From Anastatus disparis (taxonomy: Eukaryota > Arthropoda > Insecta > Hymenoptera > Eupelmidae): a stretch of 64,000 bases of DNA. The notes under the pieces were generated by a model, which worked only from the letters and a program-made list of their open reading frames with translations, made no database searches and was not told the DNA's origin. Each line of letters opens with the position of its first letter. Position 1 is the stretch's first letter. Below, one piece after another: positions 35,386-48,679 of this stretch. The translations under genes and the position numbers were made by a program. The stretch covers positions 9,551,501 to 9,615,500 of the forward strand of contig JAFFSR010000218.1 of the NCBI GenBank assembly GCA_017163975.1. The letters run 5' to 3'.

Positions 35386-38300
35386 TTAAAAGCAAAGCCT
35401 AAATTGAATTTATAAAAGTTTTTTTTAATATTGATGTTGAACATAAAAATGAGACTATTTTCTATTTTTATTTATAATACATATAAATTTTAATGGTATA
35501 ATGTTATACTTGTTCAATTAATTTTCAACATTTTTAGTTGATATATGCAAAATTGCAAATCATACTTTAAAAATTAAAATAAAGAGCTTTTTTGAAATCC
35601 TGATTTTAAAAATTCTGAAAATAACAGTTATTAATAATAATTAACTTAATTAAGGGATTAAAGCAAGTTTAATTTTCTTGGTAGAAAATTTACCATTAAA
35701 AATGGAGTATGTGTTATTGGATGGATATCTTTATAGATTACGATAGTGTTTCCAACAAATAGTCAACAATTGGCAAAAAATTTGTGAAAATTTCCACTAG
35801 GGTTCTTGAATAAATATTTGGACACATTATTTTGGGGAGGTATTTATTTAATTAAAATATGCCAATAAGATATCACAAAACTGTCACTGCATAACAAATA
35901 TTTTTCATGAATAGATAATAATGTTAATTTAAATTTTATTTTAATAGATTGTGAACTCCATCAAAAGTACAAATTCTTTTTATAAGATTTTGAATTCATT
36001 TTCTATAATTTTATGCATGAATTCACTAAGAGGGTGTCACAACAGCAGGTTATGGTTTTTAGTGAAACTCGGAAGCTTGTTTCTGACACTTAAAAGTGAA
36101 ATGAATGATAGGAATTTTGTTCCAATGAAAGGAATGGTAAAAACTGGATTCCTATGTAAAAAATGATCGGAATTTTGTTCGAACGGGCCCCGATACCTCG
36201 ATTTATGTAACCATTAAATAAAAGTTAATTTTGGGTTTTAAATTTGCTCCACATTGTATTGTTTATGTGTTATTTAATATTTATTATTGAAAATTCTTGA
36301 CAAATAATATCAAAAGTAGCTTCAAAAAATTAATTAGAGTTTTCGGGGCTTGCTTTTAACACTTATGGAAAAAAAAAATTCTTAAGACAAATATTGAATA
36401 TGGTATAATCCATGTAAAACATTATAATAATGACAAAAATCGCTCAATACTGGGCTTGTTGGAAAAAGTGCCTGTCATTCGCTTAATTTTCAAGTATACG
36501 AGAAGTAAGCTTCCCAATATTCATCAAAATCCATGATCCGTAGGCGTGACTCTCTTCTGGTTAAATATATAAATTTATTTATCTTATTATGAAATCAAAA
36601 TAATAACGATTTTTTTAATATTTACCTTTTTAAAATTAGGTTACATAAAATTATGATTGTAATTACACTTCTTGCAAAAATTGATCAAGTCCATTTTAGT
36701 TTATCATTTAAAATTAATATCCAAGTATTATAAATCTCGTGAAATGCGAATGTTATTAATAAATATATTTTTCTTATTAATGATAATTGTAAGTAATCAA
36801 ACTTCATATATATACAAATATGTTATTATATTTTTATAATTTTTTTACATTACACACATTACACCAGCGTATAATGTATTATAATATGCATTTTAAACGT
36901 TCGATCCATTAAAATTGTAATGAAAACTGAAATAAAAAGATGTAAATAAAAAAATGAAAGCAAAATTCATGACGGATAACTATTTCTACAATTTTCTTGT
37001 AGACCATTTAAAATAGCTCTAATTTTCTACGAACATATATATATACATGATATACCATAGTAATACAGAAACAACTTCTTAGTATAACAGAGCAAAGGTG
37101 TAATTCCTTATGACTCCAAGGCTTTTATGATATTTATCTTGTTTTAGTTGAAAGCTTTGAAGTTGTCATTAATCATAGTACTGAAATTGCGATGCTCAAG
37201 AGTAAGAGAGAGATAGAAAGAGAAAAAGAGACCCATTTTACTTGACAGATGAACTTGACAAATTAATTTGCTGTATCACTTTTCTCAGAGAGGATATGGT
37301 ATACGACAATTTAATGCACAAATCCTAACATTTGACTTTTTTATATGATGCTGGCTTTTTTTTAGAATTTAAGTGTTTCCGACGTGTACTTTGTATTTTA
37401 CACTTGTTATTGGATTACTGCATGAAAAAGTATTTTAAAATATTATTTTTAATGTCGAATGAATATATGAAGCATTTCTTCATGGAAAAGATATTAAAAT
37501 CTTTTCAAGTGGTTTGATAATAAAAATATTAATTGATTTATTGCAAAAAATAAATTTTTTGGGTACCAAATGAAATAGAAATCAGAGACTCATAATCGAA
37601 AAAATTTGATTTCTGCTAATCTATTCGCGAGTCAATATTCAGATGATTGAGTTTATTGCCATAATATTCCAAATTTGATAAGTTCTAAGAAAATCTGACG
37701 AACCAAAATATATAATATCGAATAAACATTTTGCACGAATTAGGTATACCCCTTGAGCATAAAAATCTTAACCTCATTTCAGAAACATCTTTATTACTAA
37801 TGCGTTTTGAGCGTAAATTACGTCAATAAAAGCCTTTAACACATCAAAGAAATTTTAGCCTAATACCTGCATGAAAATATTAAGAATTTCAGTAAGTCAA
37901 AGCAAAGCAAAAAAAAACATCAAGCTCAACATAAAAATAATTCCCAGAAATGATAATGTCAAATGAAAGGTTCACAGGCATATATAGGGATTGACGAAAT
38001 GAGATCAAGAGAAAAGAGATAGAAGGCGAGAAATGAGAGAGTGTGTGGCACATCTTTCCTCGTGGAGCCCGCATCATCATCAAAATATAGTTGTCGGTTT
38101 CTGAGACAAAGTGACACTCCAAGAGAAAGAGAATGAGAAGAGCGAGAGATAATGAGAGGCAAGCGCAGAAATTTGAATAATATAATACAGGTGTGAGCAG
38201 TCTATTGCATAGCTCTTCTTTTTTTTGCCAACACAAGAATAAGAAAGAGAGAAAGAAGATGAGGAAGGACGTATAAATGCGCTCGAGAGAGAAAGAGAGA

Positions 38301-39233
38301 GTATGTATATATGCTGAAGAAAAGCAAGATGAAGAGGAGGATGAAGAAGTAGAAGAAGAAGAAGACGAAGGAGAGCAAAGATGAAGAAGTATAAGAGAAA
38401 GAGCAAGTATAAGTAAGAAAGAAAGATAGCTTAAGGTGGAGGGTGAGAGGAGAGAAGAGACCACCCCGTGGCTTGTCGGCTCGTTTGATCTTCTCCCACC
38501 CCTTTCGCCTTGGTCGTTTTTTTTTATTCTTGTATTTCTTCTTCTTCTTCGTTTTACTCTTCCTTCTCTCCTCTCGCAGTCTCTTTTCACAGTACTCGCT
38601 CGCGAGTCCTTCTTTACTTCTTCTCTCTTTCTCTCTCATACTCTCAGGGCAAGTATGGAAGTAAGAAAGAGAAAGAAGGAAAGAGAGTGAATGGCAGAAG
38701 CACCTATATACACTGCAATACCAGCAAGAGAGAAGAGATCAGGCCGGACGCGTCAGAATCACACCTTCTACGATTACCCGCTCACTAATAACGCCGACCC
38801 CCGTGTGCAATGAGTATTCGCTTACTCTTTCTTTATCTCTCTCTCTTTTTCTCTCGCGCCTCAGCTCCTTTTCTCAGTATTAACCCGACACGGAGAGAAA
38901 AGAAATCCTCGAGGCGCGACCGAAAGGGAGAAATTACGAGCACGCGGAGAGTAGCTCTCTTTCTATCTCTCTCATCCTTTAACATTCATCTCACGCTTCT
39001 CTTTCTATATATCTACCTGACGATACCATGATTTATCGATCTAGAGCAAGCGAAGAACGGATTTTAACGATATTCCTATATAACATAACCTATTCAATCT
39101 CTTTAGAGTTCGCTCACGCGTCTATACATATATAACCAGACTAATCCATAAATCTGAAAATATATCTGAAAAGAGCTCTAGAAAAATAGTTTATTTCGAC
39201 AGGTTGTCGAGCTTAAAGCCCTTCGAGACATTC

Positions 39234-39237
<4 letters not shown>
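35386..39237. other. Spacer with a long purine tract, no gene seen
   Basis: A/T-rich to 37880. A region at 36030-36190 repeats GGAATTTTGTTC (36112-36123 and 36169-36180) and could be a transposon scrap. From about 37980 to 38460 the + strand is strongly purine-rich, then 38510-38640 is pyrimidine-rich, with a G/C-richer part to 39050. The 233-codon - strand frame at 37889-38590 is serine/leucine/phenylalanine-rich translation of this tract and is not a gene. Confidence 0.5.

Positions 39238-39309
<72 letters not shown>
39238..39309. repeat. (TA)n microsatellite
   Basis: About 36 uninterrupted TA units, followed by imperfect TA/CA sequence. Confidence 0.96.
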
Positions 39310-39313
<4 letters not shown>

Positions 39314-41982
39314 TATATAGATACACATGTATGTAGCTCGTGGCATATATAAGCAATACAACAGCGGCAAAAGCAGCAGCAACATCGTGTCTATAGCTTG
39401 GGCGTATTTTCAAGAGGCTACTTAATTATCTTGAAGCCTCTAATCTGTACTCGAAAGCCGACAACACACACACACACATATACATACACACATATGCCAT
39501 CATCATCATCCATCGAACGCACCTACTAGAAGAACGAACGAAGAGAGAACCTTGTATATATAAAGTTTTTAAAATTCGCAACATACTTTAAAACCTGCGC
39601 AAGCATCTTCTTCTTTCTTCTCGTTTTTTTACCAAAATTTTTTGACTTATGTTATTCTATTCGCAAATTTATGCCTCTCACGCGACATTGTAGTAAATTA
39701 TTGTTCGTTTAAATATTTGTCGACTAATATAAGAACGTTTTTATTTTTTACTTCTTCTTTTTAAGTATTAATTAGTATTTAATTAGATAAAAGTAAAAAT
39801 AGTAAAAAATTTTTTAAAAAAGAAAATTCTTAAGGGGACGCAGAATACCACTACTATAGTTTTCCAAACTTCTTATTTTTAATCCAAATATTTTAAAAAT
39901 ATCTTCATGACACACACTTCTAATTTAACTAATAATAAGCATAATAAAAATGTGTTTTATTTCTTCTTTTTTAGAATCAATTAGTATTTAATTTGTTGCA
40001 AATAAAGTAGTTTAGAGATTTCTTCGAAAAAGAAAATTTCTAAGAGGACGTCGAATAGATATATTTAAAAAAATTTTTGAATGAAGATAAAAAATCTGGA
40101 AAACTTCGATATGCCGATAACTATTAATAAATCATATGGTCAATCACATCACCTTAAATAAAAATTATTTAATTATTAATTTGTTTTTTCTATAGAAGAT
40201 ATAATAATGAAACATATTAAAAAAATTAATTAAAACACTATTTCTATCTTTCTAAATGACGAGAATTTGCAGGACCACCACAAAGCCTTTGGTGTTATAT
40301 TATAGGACACCTTTTACACATTAGACAAACTAGTTGAGCTTTGAAACCCTTCTATATACACACATATATAGCTTTATAAGCCAATATTCTTATGAAAAGA
40401 GAGCTATGCGAGAGAAGGTGAATCGTCGTCGTAGTCGTCGTCGGCGGCTTAAAGAAAAAGAGAGTATATATAGAAAGAGAGAGAGAGAGAGGCTCTTTTA
40501 GAGGTGAGAGCGAGAGTGTAGAGGAATCGCGTCGAGCTCTGTAATCAAGAAACCAAGCCGCTCTTCACTCTCTTTCTATCTCTTTCTTTAAATCTCTTCT
40601 TCTCTTTCTTTCTTACTTACGTTTCTTATATAGCTATATACATGTATACCTCGTTCTTTATCGTTTCTTATTCTCTTCTCCTTTTTTTTTATTCTGTGGC
40701 TCGTGCGCGCGCGCCCGCGTACTCGCGCTAACAGCTATTAACCTATCCTTTCAAAGTTTTCTTTCTCTCTCTTTCTTTTTCTTTATATATACCTATATAT
40801 ATTTATAAGGAAAGATATCCTCTCAAAGGATATAGAATCGATGCTATACTAACGTCAATGAATCTTTATACGCGCACTGCAGGAAATCTTATTCTCTCAA
40901 AGAAAGAGAAGTTTGAACCTTCGTTAGCGCCTTTTCTCGCATTTTTCTCTTTTTTTTTATTTTAAACCCAATGGCTGTCATTAGGCTATGAGGTCTTTTA
41001 TACTAACTTCTTCTTCTTCTTCAATGGTGGACACTAAACCGGGTGACGGATTCTTCTTATTTTTGTTTTTTTTTTATATTTTTTTTTTTATTTTGTTATG
41101 AGTTTTAAGCGCGCAAAACTGATTCGTACCAAGAAATATATCTTTTTCCACATAACCTCATTTTGCCAATTAACAAGATGGTATGTCGTGTTCAGGTGAC
41201 ACGTTTGAGAACTAGTCAAAGTGTGACACTTTGCCCACTTAAAAATCTTACGTTTATTGTTTAGTTTTTTTTTCCTTGAATTTTTGATTAATTGATTATT
41301 CTTTCGGATTAAACTTTGAAATATTAAAGCCTGTCTATTTTGGTGTTATAACTTTTAATATTATTATTAAATCAAGTAATAATGAAGGTTAATTATATAT
41401 CTTTTATTATATTAAAAACAGCATGTATTCATATAAAAAGGTACTTTCGAATAAAATACGAAATCAAATTATCCATTGACAACGATGCACAAAAAAGCGT
41501 TTTAAAATAAATCACGAGGTGCTTGTGGGTAGAGGGAGAGAGGGAGAAAGAAAGAAGGGGCATGGGAATAAGGTGAGAATATATCAGAGCTTTTAAAAAG
41601 ATATTGAATAGGTAGAAAAATGTTTTTTAAGAAGGGAGAGAGAGAGAGGTAAAGGCTATCCAATTAGCGTGACATATTAGTCAAACTCTTTTGAATCTCT
41701 CTCTTATATAAGCATTTATTGTTAAATTCTCAGAGATTTAGTAGCGTGGGCGCGCGTTTAAAGATCCCCCTTATTTTTTTTATACGTGTGACCATCAGAT
41801 TCCTTAACTATTACACGTGTATATGTATATATATTATATATAAAGTTACTTATATATTTATATATATATATATGAAGGAAAAAGGTGAGGAAAAGAATGA
41901 TGGAAAAAGAAGTGTCGGCTGGAGAACACATCAAAGGCTTATTAACGAGAGGGAGCGCTTCTCTTCGTGTTGATGAGTAGAT

Positions 41983-42035
<53 letters not shown>

Positions 42036-42651
42036 TCTAATTGTCTATGTGGCAGAAAACATGTTTCTCGCGTGCATGCGTGAGCGTATAGTATATACGA
42101 GTTCGCTCTCAAGCTCGTATCAAAATTACTGATCTACTGGCTGAGCACTGTATATACATATGGTGTTTGATGTGTACTGGCGCGAGGATGTATACGATAC
42201 CAAAAGTGAACTAAGACTTCTCAACGAGCAAATGAGTCTTGAATTATTGTAGACAAAAAGGTGGAAGGAGATGTCATTGCCATGAAGAATCTGATATTCG
42301 CAATAGTAATTAAATGTAGTTTTTAATTATATTTTTAAAATTATTTTGTATCTGTAAAATTTTATAAATTTTGAAAAAAAGAAAGGGTTAGGAAATTTTT
42401 TATTCATTTTATGAATGATAAACAATATTATATTTTAATTTCAAATTAAGCTGCAAATAACACCAATCACTATTACCATTAAACTAAGGATTACTTTTAT
42501 TTGTTAAACATTTTTATGCAGTCATAAAATAGTTTGTTTTTCTTATTCTAAAACCTTCTATTATCACTTAACTTTTTCAAATAATTTATAAAATAATCAT
42601 TAATTATAATCGTTTTAACAATATCTAATCGAATATAAAATATTTTCTTCA
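39310..42651. other. Spacer, no gene seen
   Basis: Includes a CA run near 39468-39480, A/T-rich DNA 39580-40260, a G/C-richer GA/CT island 40380-40750 with (GA)n near 40478-40492 and GCGCGCGCGCCCGCG near 40706, and mixed sequence with CT and GA patches to 41660. After the TA microsatellite at 41985 it is A/T-rich again. No frame has a domain. Confidence 0.5.
41985..42033. repeat. (TA)n microsatellite
   Basis: About 24 uninterrupted AT units; shorter TA runs sit just upstream at 41821-41872. Confidence 0.95.
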
Positions 42652-42858
42652 AGGTCGTCAGTGGCTCATTCGGTAGAACGATGAATTCGTAATCTCGGGG
42701 TCCCGAGTTCTAGTCCCGTTCTCGGCTAATTTATACAAGCACCACTGTATTCGATACATGCGCTTTGTTGAACAAAAACCCACTGATGATCTCCGTCGCT
42801 AATTAGTATCGCAATGATAGCATAAACACAGCGACGTTAGATAGATTTAAAAAAAAAA
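42652..42858 (+). mobile_element. tRNA-derived SINE, copy 3
   Basis: Forward copy of the family: AGGTCGTCAGTGGCTCATTC then GGTAGAACGATGAATTCGTA (A box), GAGTTCTAGTCCCGTT at the B box, the body ACAAGCACCACTGTATTCGA and AGTATCGCAATGATAGCATA, ending in a poly-A tail at about 42848-42858. The B box carries TTCTAGTCC in place of TTCGAATCC, so its Pol III promoter is damaged. It is more diverged than copy 2, and I could not see a target-site duplication. Confidence 0.85.
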
Positions 42859-45805
42859 TAACATATAGGAATGTTTTGTAGGTTATTAAAAATTTATAAA
42901 AGAAATTGAAATTTTTTTACATACACGCACACACACACACTCTTGCGTTATTCAACGTGGGTTGGCAGCATACGTTGAATAATATACCAAAGAGAAATAA
43001 ATATATATTGTTGCCTTTGGGCAAAAAAAATATGAGAAGACAATATACATTGAATAATTTTTTTTATAATAAAATGTATTGGAAATAATATTATTATGTT
43101 TTTTTATATTTTAAATATTTGAATTCCAGTAACTTTAATAATTTTTAATGAAATAATTTACGCAAAATTTGTAAAAAAAAAAAATTTTTAGTTTAATTCC
43201 AATAGCTTGTAGTTTAACTTGCGTATACAATAGCTTGTTGAGATTTCTAGAAGATCAATAAATAAATAAATAACTAATAAAGTAATTACGTTTTTAAAAA
43301 ATGTTAACATTGCAATCCATGTTTTGAATGGTGTCTATATGAAAAAGTTGTAGTATTATTGTGCTTTATTAAGTCATTATTTCATTATTCGCATTATTTT
43401 CTGCTTCATATTATATTTCTTTCGGTATACATAAACTCCCATGAATCGCCGGTAAGAGGAAACGTATTATAAAACTACAATTTTTTTTTTTATAAAAAAA
43501 CGTGCTTTCGAAAATTACAAAAAATTACTTCGACCATTTATAAAGGAATCAAATGATTAGTATCTTCTTATGAAAAGAAGTTTCAAGCAAATTAAAAAAA
43601 ATATATTTTTGCTTCTATATCTTGCTACGGAAACTATTGCATTAAAAAAAAAATTCATAAAAATTATAATTGTAGAGTTGGAATGATCTGCAATTGATAA
43701 ATCATGCAGACTATTAAACGGAAGCTTTAAGGTGGAAACTCCGTCATTATACTTATGCGTACTTAAATCCGTTTACAACTCAATAAATCCGCAAATCTCA
43801 GCCAATATAAAATTTTTAAGATTTAATTGACCCCTTACAAATAATACTAAAAATTTCAAATCTTAAAAGCATATCTTTACATTCAACGAATTTATTACAG
43901 AAACAATTACATTAAATACAATTTAAACAATTTTATGTATTTGGAACTAAAAAATAAAATTATTTTTATATTTTTTATAGGAAAAGAGATGAATTTAAAA
44001 TTTATTAAAATTTTCAATTCAGAAACAACTTAATATAAGCACAGTAGCGATAGAGTTTCACCTGGATTATTTAAGTACTGCTGAAAACTACGATAGCAAT
44101 CATAAGTTTTATTGTACAATAATTAATAACATTACACATGTGATTTTGCGTGCGAAACATAGGTTAACTGGGTTTTAATGTAAAATTTATGAAATTGTAA
44201 AATGCATAAAAGTACAATGAATTTTTTTTATTTTATAAATAAATCATGACTCAAATAAAATGACGTCAGAATACATTTTTTTTATAAAGATCACTTTTTT
44301 CAATGCTATATATATAGAATATTTTTTTACATCGCTTATATATTATGTTATCTGTATTAAATAACTTATTTTTATAATCGAAAGTTATAAGTACACTCAA
44401 AGTGCAACTATCTTTCTAATGATTATATAAAAATTTTATCTTACATAAAAAAATATATAAATATATAAATATTGAAAACAAAAATTTATAAAATTTTTAG
44501 TCGCTTGCATTTGAAAAACTGTAAGTTTAATCTCTTTAAAGTAAAACTCATCCAAAATTGTTAAAAAAAAGTCGAAACGAGACGTCAGCCGCAATTTGGT
44601 GTGTCGGCAGCGTAAGTTTCACAATCAGCAAAATTTATATAATAAATTTTTCTCTTTCTCTTTTCGTCTATCTCTCTCTTACTTGCAAGAAAAAAGATCA
44701 TACAACAAACGATCCAGCTCGAGACAAGATGAGATCGAGTGCTTGGTATTATATACGTTGTATGATGTATTGGATATATAATACTTATGGTATGCGCTTT
44801 GCACACGAGCCTGCGCGTGCGCGCTTACCAACAGAGAAAAAGAGAGAGAGAGAGAGAGAATAAGAAAAGAGTAGGAAATTGCTTCTGCTTACTAGCTGCT
44901 TCTGGCTGCTGTTGTTGTTACTGCTGCCGCTGCTCATCATCGCCATTACGCGATTCTTTATTTGAATGTATAGTCGGTTAAACCAAAGCAACGAGAGACA
45001 GAGAAAGAAGATTTGAATTACAGGGCGGCGGCTCTTCTTCTTTAGCTACCTTGCTTACCGCTTTATATCTATATATATATATATATAGTTATACATACAT
45101 ATCGCGCCTTTTGCTCTGCTGCACCTTGAATATACATGTACGATATGTCGATAATAGTAATGCCAATGAACTAAACTCATCGATCCATATATAAACTAAC
45201 ACCTCATGTACTTTTGCCTCTTTTCTTCTTTTTTTTTTTTGTTATGACTTTTTCCAAACTTTCAACTTTTTTTTTCTTAACGAGACCAACTTCTTTTTAA
45301 CAAGGTCTGTATGTACTTTATTGAATCAGTTGTATGCACATATAAAGTTGAACTTTTCTTTTTTTTTTCTTTTGAATATATCTAAGTTGAGAAATTGAAA
45401 CGTTTATTTCTATATTACGCGGTTTGAAAAAAGAAAGTTTCATTGTTAAAGGCTTGTTGAATAAATATGTAACTTTTTTTCTTTTTTAAAGGTGAGAAAA
45501 ATTTTCCTAACTTTACTTTTATTTTGAAGAGCTGAATCAAAGTTAAATCAAATGAAAATAATTGCGAAACGTAGAGTACACGAAGGAAGAAAAGTTACCT
45601 TATTATATTTCATCTGCGAAACAGACTTGATTTTTTTGTAAAAGTTGCTATTAATACAGTAAAAATTAAGATATATACACAGTAAATATTTCGTATAAAT
45701 TAAGTGAATTTTTTTATGTATTTATTAATTTTTACCACATAAATATTAATTTTTATATAAGATCTAATATATCTCTCGATTCAAACCAAAAATAATAGTT
45801 TCTTC
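42859..45805. other. Spacer, no gene seen
   Basis: A/T-rich, apart from a CA run near 42928-42940, a short inverted repeat at 42948-42982, and a G/C-richer GA-rich island at about 44570-45130 with (GA)n near 44842-44860 and CTGCTGTTGTTGTTACTGCT near 44907-44926. No coding signal. Confidence 0.5.
42948..42982. repeat. Perfect 11-bp inverted repeat
   Basis: TTATTCAACGT (42948-42958) and ACGTTGAATAA (42972-42982), with a 13-bp loop. A third related word, ATTGAATAA, follows near 43049. It lies right of a CA run and 90 bp from SINE copy 3. Function unknown; possibly a transposon remnant. Confidence 0.7.
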
Positions 45806-45889
45806 GAAATAATTTGTAATTTTTCCGCAAGAATTAGTTATTTTACCGAAATAATTTGTAATTTTCCCGAAAGAATTTGTTATTTTTCC
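45806..45889. repeat. 42-bp tandem duplication made of 21-bp half-units
   Basis: Two 42-bp units, 45806-45847 and 45848-45889. Each begins GAAATAATTTGTAATTTT and contains a second related half GAATTAGTTATTTT or GAATTTGTTATTTT. So a roughly 21-bp word was duplicated and the pair duplicated again. Confidence 0.85.
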
Positions 45890-48240
45890 TATAAAATTTT
45901 GATAACGAAATTACTTTAAAAGAAAATTATAATATGGTCATGAAAAAAAAAACTTAACGAATTTCATCGCGAACCTTTATTACATTTAATTTATGTATAT
46001 GCCTTAGTTTACAATAGTTTACAAAGCCTTTTTTTTCTATTGTAAATCATATGTGTGTTGATTGAGCGGCGTCTACGCGTCGCGTTTTACTTATGCAAAG
46101 TTACACTAAACCTGATAAATTATAAACGAGAAACTGTAATATCGGTCGGATAATTTCACAGGAAAAATAATTAAATAAAAAGAAAAAAAAAAAGGAAAAT
46201 GAAAGCCGTTGATGAGCTTTGAAAATTAAAATACGCCAATACTAATATAGTTTAAAGTAAACCATGCTAAATATTAGAAGACAAATAATGTTATATATGA
46301 CGTACACCAGACATTTCAGTTTTTAAATGCACTCCCCCCTCCACCCTTCCCTTCTCATCATGAACTCGTCAGCATAGAACACGAGGGGTGACATGTAATA
46401 GCCGCAACTTAATAAATTATAACTTTGAGTAAACCAGGAGGCTTTTTCTTACTCCTTTCTTTCCACGTTTCTTTCTCTCTCTCTTTTGCCTTCAAAAAAG
46501 ATTTCTTGGAACGTACAATCCATGCGCGCGCTATTTTTGGCGAATCATTTCTTTTCATCTTAAGCGCGAACGAATGCGTCGTATCTTTCTCTTTCTTTCT
46601 CGTTTCATATCCAAACGCACCAAGCAAACGAATATTGTAGAGAAAGAACGAGAAAGAAAAAGAGAAACCTTTGTCATTCTTTCCGCGACCGCAGACGCAA
46701 GGCATCGAGCGAAGGATACTTACATTGCAATGAAAAGAATTAAAAAAAAAATAAATAAATAAATAAAAAAATCACGAAAGACGAATGACACCGCGCGTAT
46801 ATAGCACTAAATTCTCAAAAGATCTTATTGCTTTGGGTTATATATCAGTTATGAAAATATAAATTTAATCAGAAAATAAAAAAAAATTTTTTTTTATTCA
46901 TCTCTCGGATCGTTTTGTTTTATATATTCATAAATTCAGTAAATTATTAATTAATAATTTGAAAAAAAATTTTTTTGTTGCTAAATATAATTATGTAATT
47001 ATAAGCGTGTACTGTATTATCGAGCTTACCGTAGCAGTTAATGGGTGAGCGAATGAAAAATTAAATTATTTTTTTTTAATAAAATTAAAATATTATAGCA
47101 GTTTTTTTTCAATTAAATTACAAGCTCTTTTGTTTCACAATTTTCATGTAAATTATTTCATTAAAAATAACTAAAATTACTGTTCATTAAAAAAAAAAAA
47201 AAAAATTATTTTCAATACATTTAATTATAATTGAAAATTATTCAAAATTCGTGTGAACTTAAATGTTAAAATAAAATTAACTTAATTAAAGGATAAGGAA
47301 TAGGGAATAAAAAATAAAAGTAAATTATTTTTAAGTTTAAGATGATGTTCCCATTTATTTAGGATCACTATACACATTTCTACTTTTGTCCGCAGATATC
47401 CGTTTTTGGCGCGCAATTTGACAACGCTTCAAAAATTCTCTGTGTTTTTTTTTTATATCAATTAGAATGAAAAGCGTAATTTAACTTGCGCACCAAATTA
47501 ATAATGTACATAATGTATCTTAGAAAATCGGTAAAGCTTCCCTAGATAAATCTTGATAAAATTGGGTAATATTGCAGTGCCCTCATATAATATCCTTTTT
47601 ATTATCACTTAAAATGCGCGTTTACACCTTAAACATTCCAGACCTCCCTCAAAAAACTTGACTTTTCGCATACCTTTTCATCTGTTTATTTTTTTTTTTT
47701 TTTTTCTAAATCGAAGATATACAATAATGTTTTGTTTCTTTATAATACTTTCTAGTTTAATTTGCCTAAACGCAATGAAATCAATCGATAAGATATATAT
47801 AATTCGAGCACTTGGACATTGATGAAATTAAAAACTGTACTTCGTACATTGGTATTTACAAATTCTATTTACAACAAATAAAAAAACAAAGCCGATCCAT
47901 GCAGCTTTTGTTCCTTTGCTTATTTAATTTAAAACTTTTTAACCTTTTGTTTTTGTTTTGTTTTTTTTTTCTTTAACTTATTATAAACCTACATAAATTT
48001 GTTTTTTTTTTCGTTAATAATTTATTATTTTCGACGATAATGGACAACGATTCATTTAATTTTTTTTTTATTTAATTACACTATAATACACAATAAAAGT
48101 ATCCGCTTTTAGGTTAACCGGTAAAAGAGATGAAAGATAGGGGGACTATGACAGAAATGAAAATTTATTTTAAAAGTCCGTTTTGTTGTTTTTTTTTTCT
48201 TTCTGACAAGATCCGCACATGAAACATCGAACACTAACAA
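45890..48240. other. Spacer downstream of lb, no gene seen
   Basis: A/T-rich with a G/C-richer patch at 46320-46720 (CT-rich, then GCGCGC). Long poly-A or poly-T runs occur at 47188-47206 and 47690-47706. Part of the lb 3' UTR could extend into the right end. Frames on both strands at 46409-46762 are serine/phenylalanine- or lysine/arginine-rich and not convincing. Confidence 0.45.
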
Positions 48241-48679
48241 GTACGGTATTTACAATTGGTATACAGGGAGATTTAAATCTCACTTTTTTTTCTATAAATT
48301 TTCATTAATTTTCCTACAACGATAATAAGTTAGTGTTATGTTTTATTAAAGGTTGCTTCTTCTTTTTTTTCTATACCATATAATTTTTTTTTTTTTTTTA
48401 ATTATTAGAATTATAATTTTTATATTGGTAGATCGTTGAAACAAATTTATTTGTTAAGTACAAAATAAGAGATCATATTTTCAACGTTTGATTTTTACTG
48501 GATAAAAATTGTACTGATATAAAAAAAAATAAAAAAAAAAATAAATTTAATAAACATAGCACCAACTTAACGGAAAATAAAGGAACTATGATAACTGTCA
48601 TTTGATAGAATGTTATTATTTTTTTATCGTATTTTTTTCTTCTTCATTACGCTCGCTTCAAGATTTTTAAAGATGATGT
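48241..48679 (-). other. Probable lb 3' UTR (start)
   Basis: Sequence directly downstream of the lb stop on the - strand, A/T-rich with several poly-T runs on the + strand. TTTATT, which is AATAAA on the - strand, occurs at 48446-48451 and 48342-48347. The actual poly-A site is not resolvable and could lie further left. Confidence 0.3.

Noticed and set aside
37889..38590. 233-codon frame on the - strand
   Set aside because: Serine/leucine/phenylalanine-rich translation of a purine tract, overlapped by several other frames on both strands, no domain.
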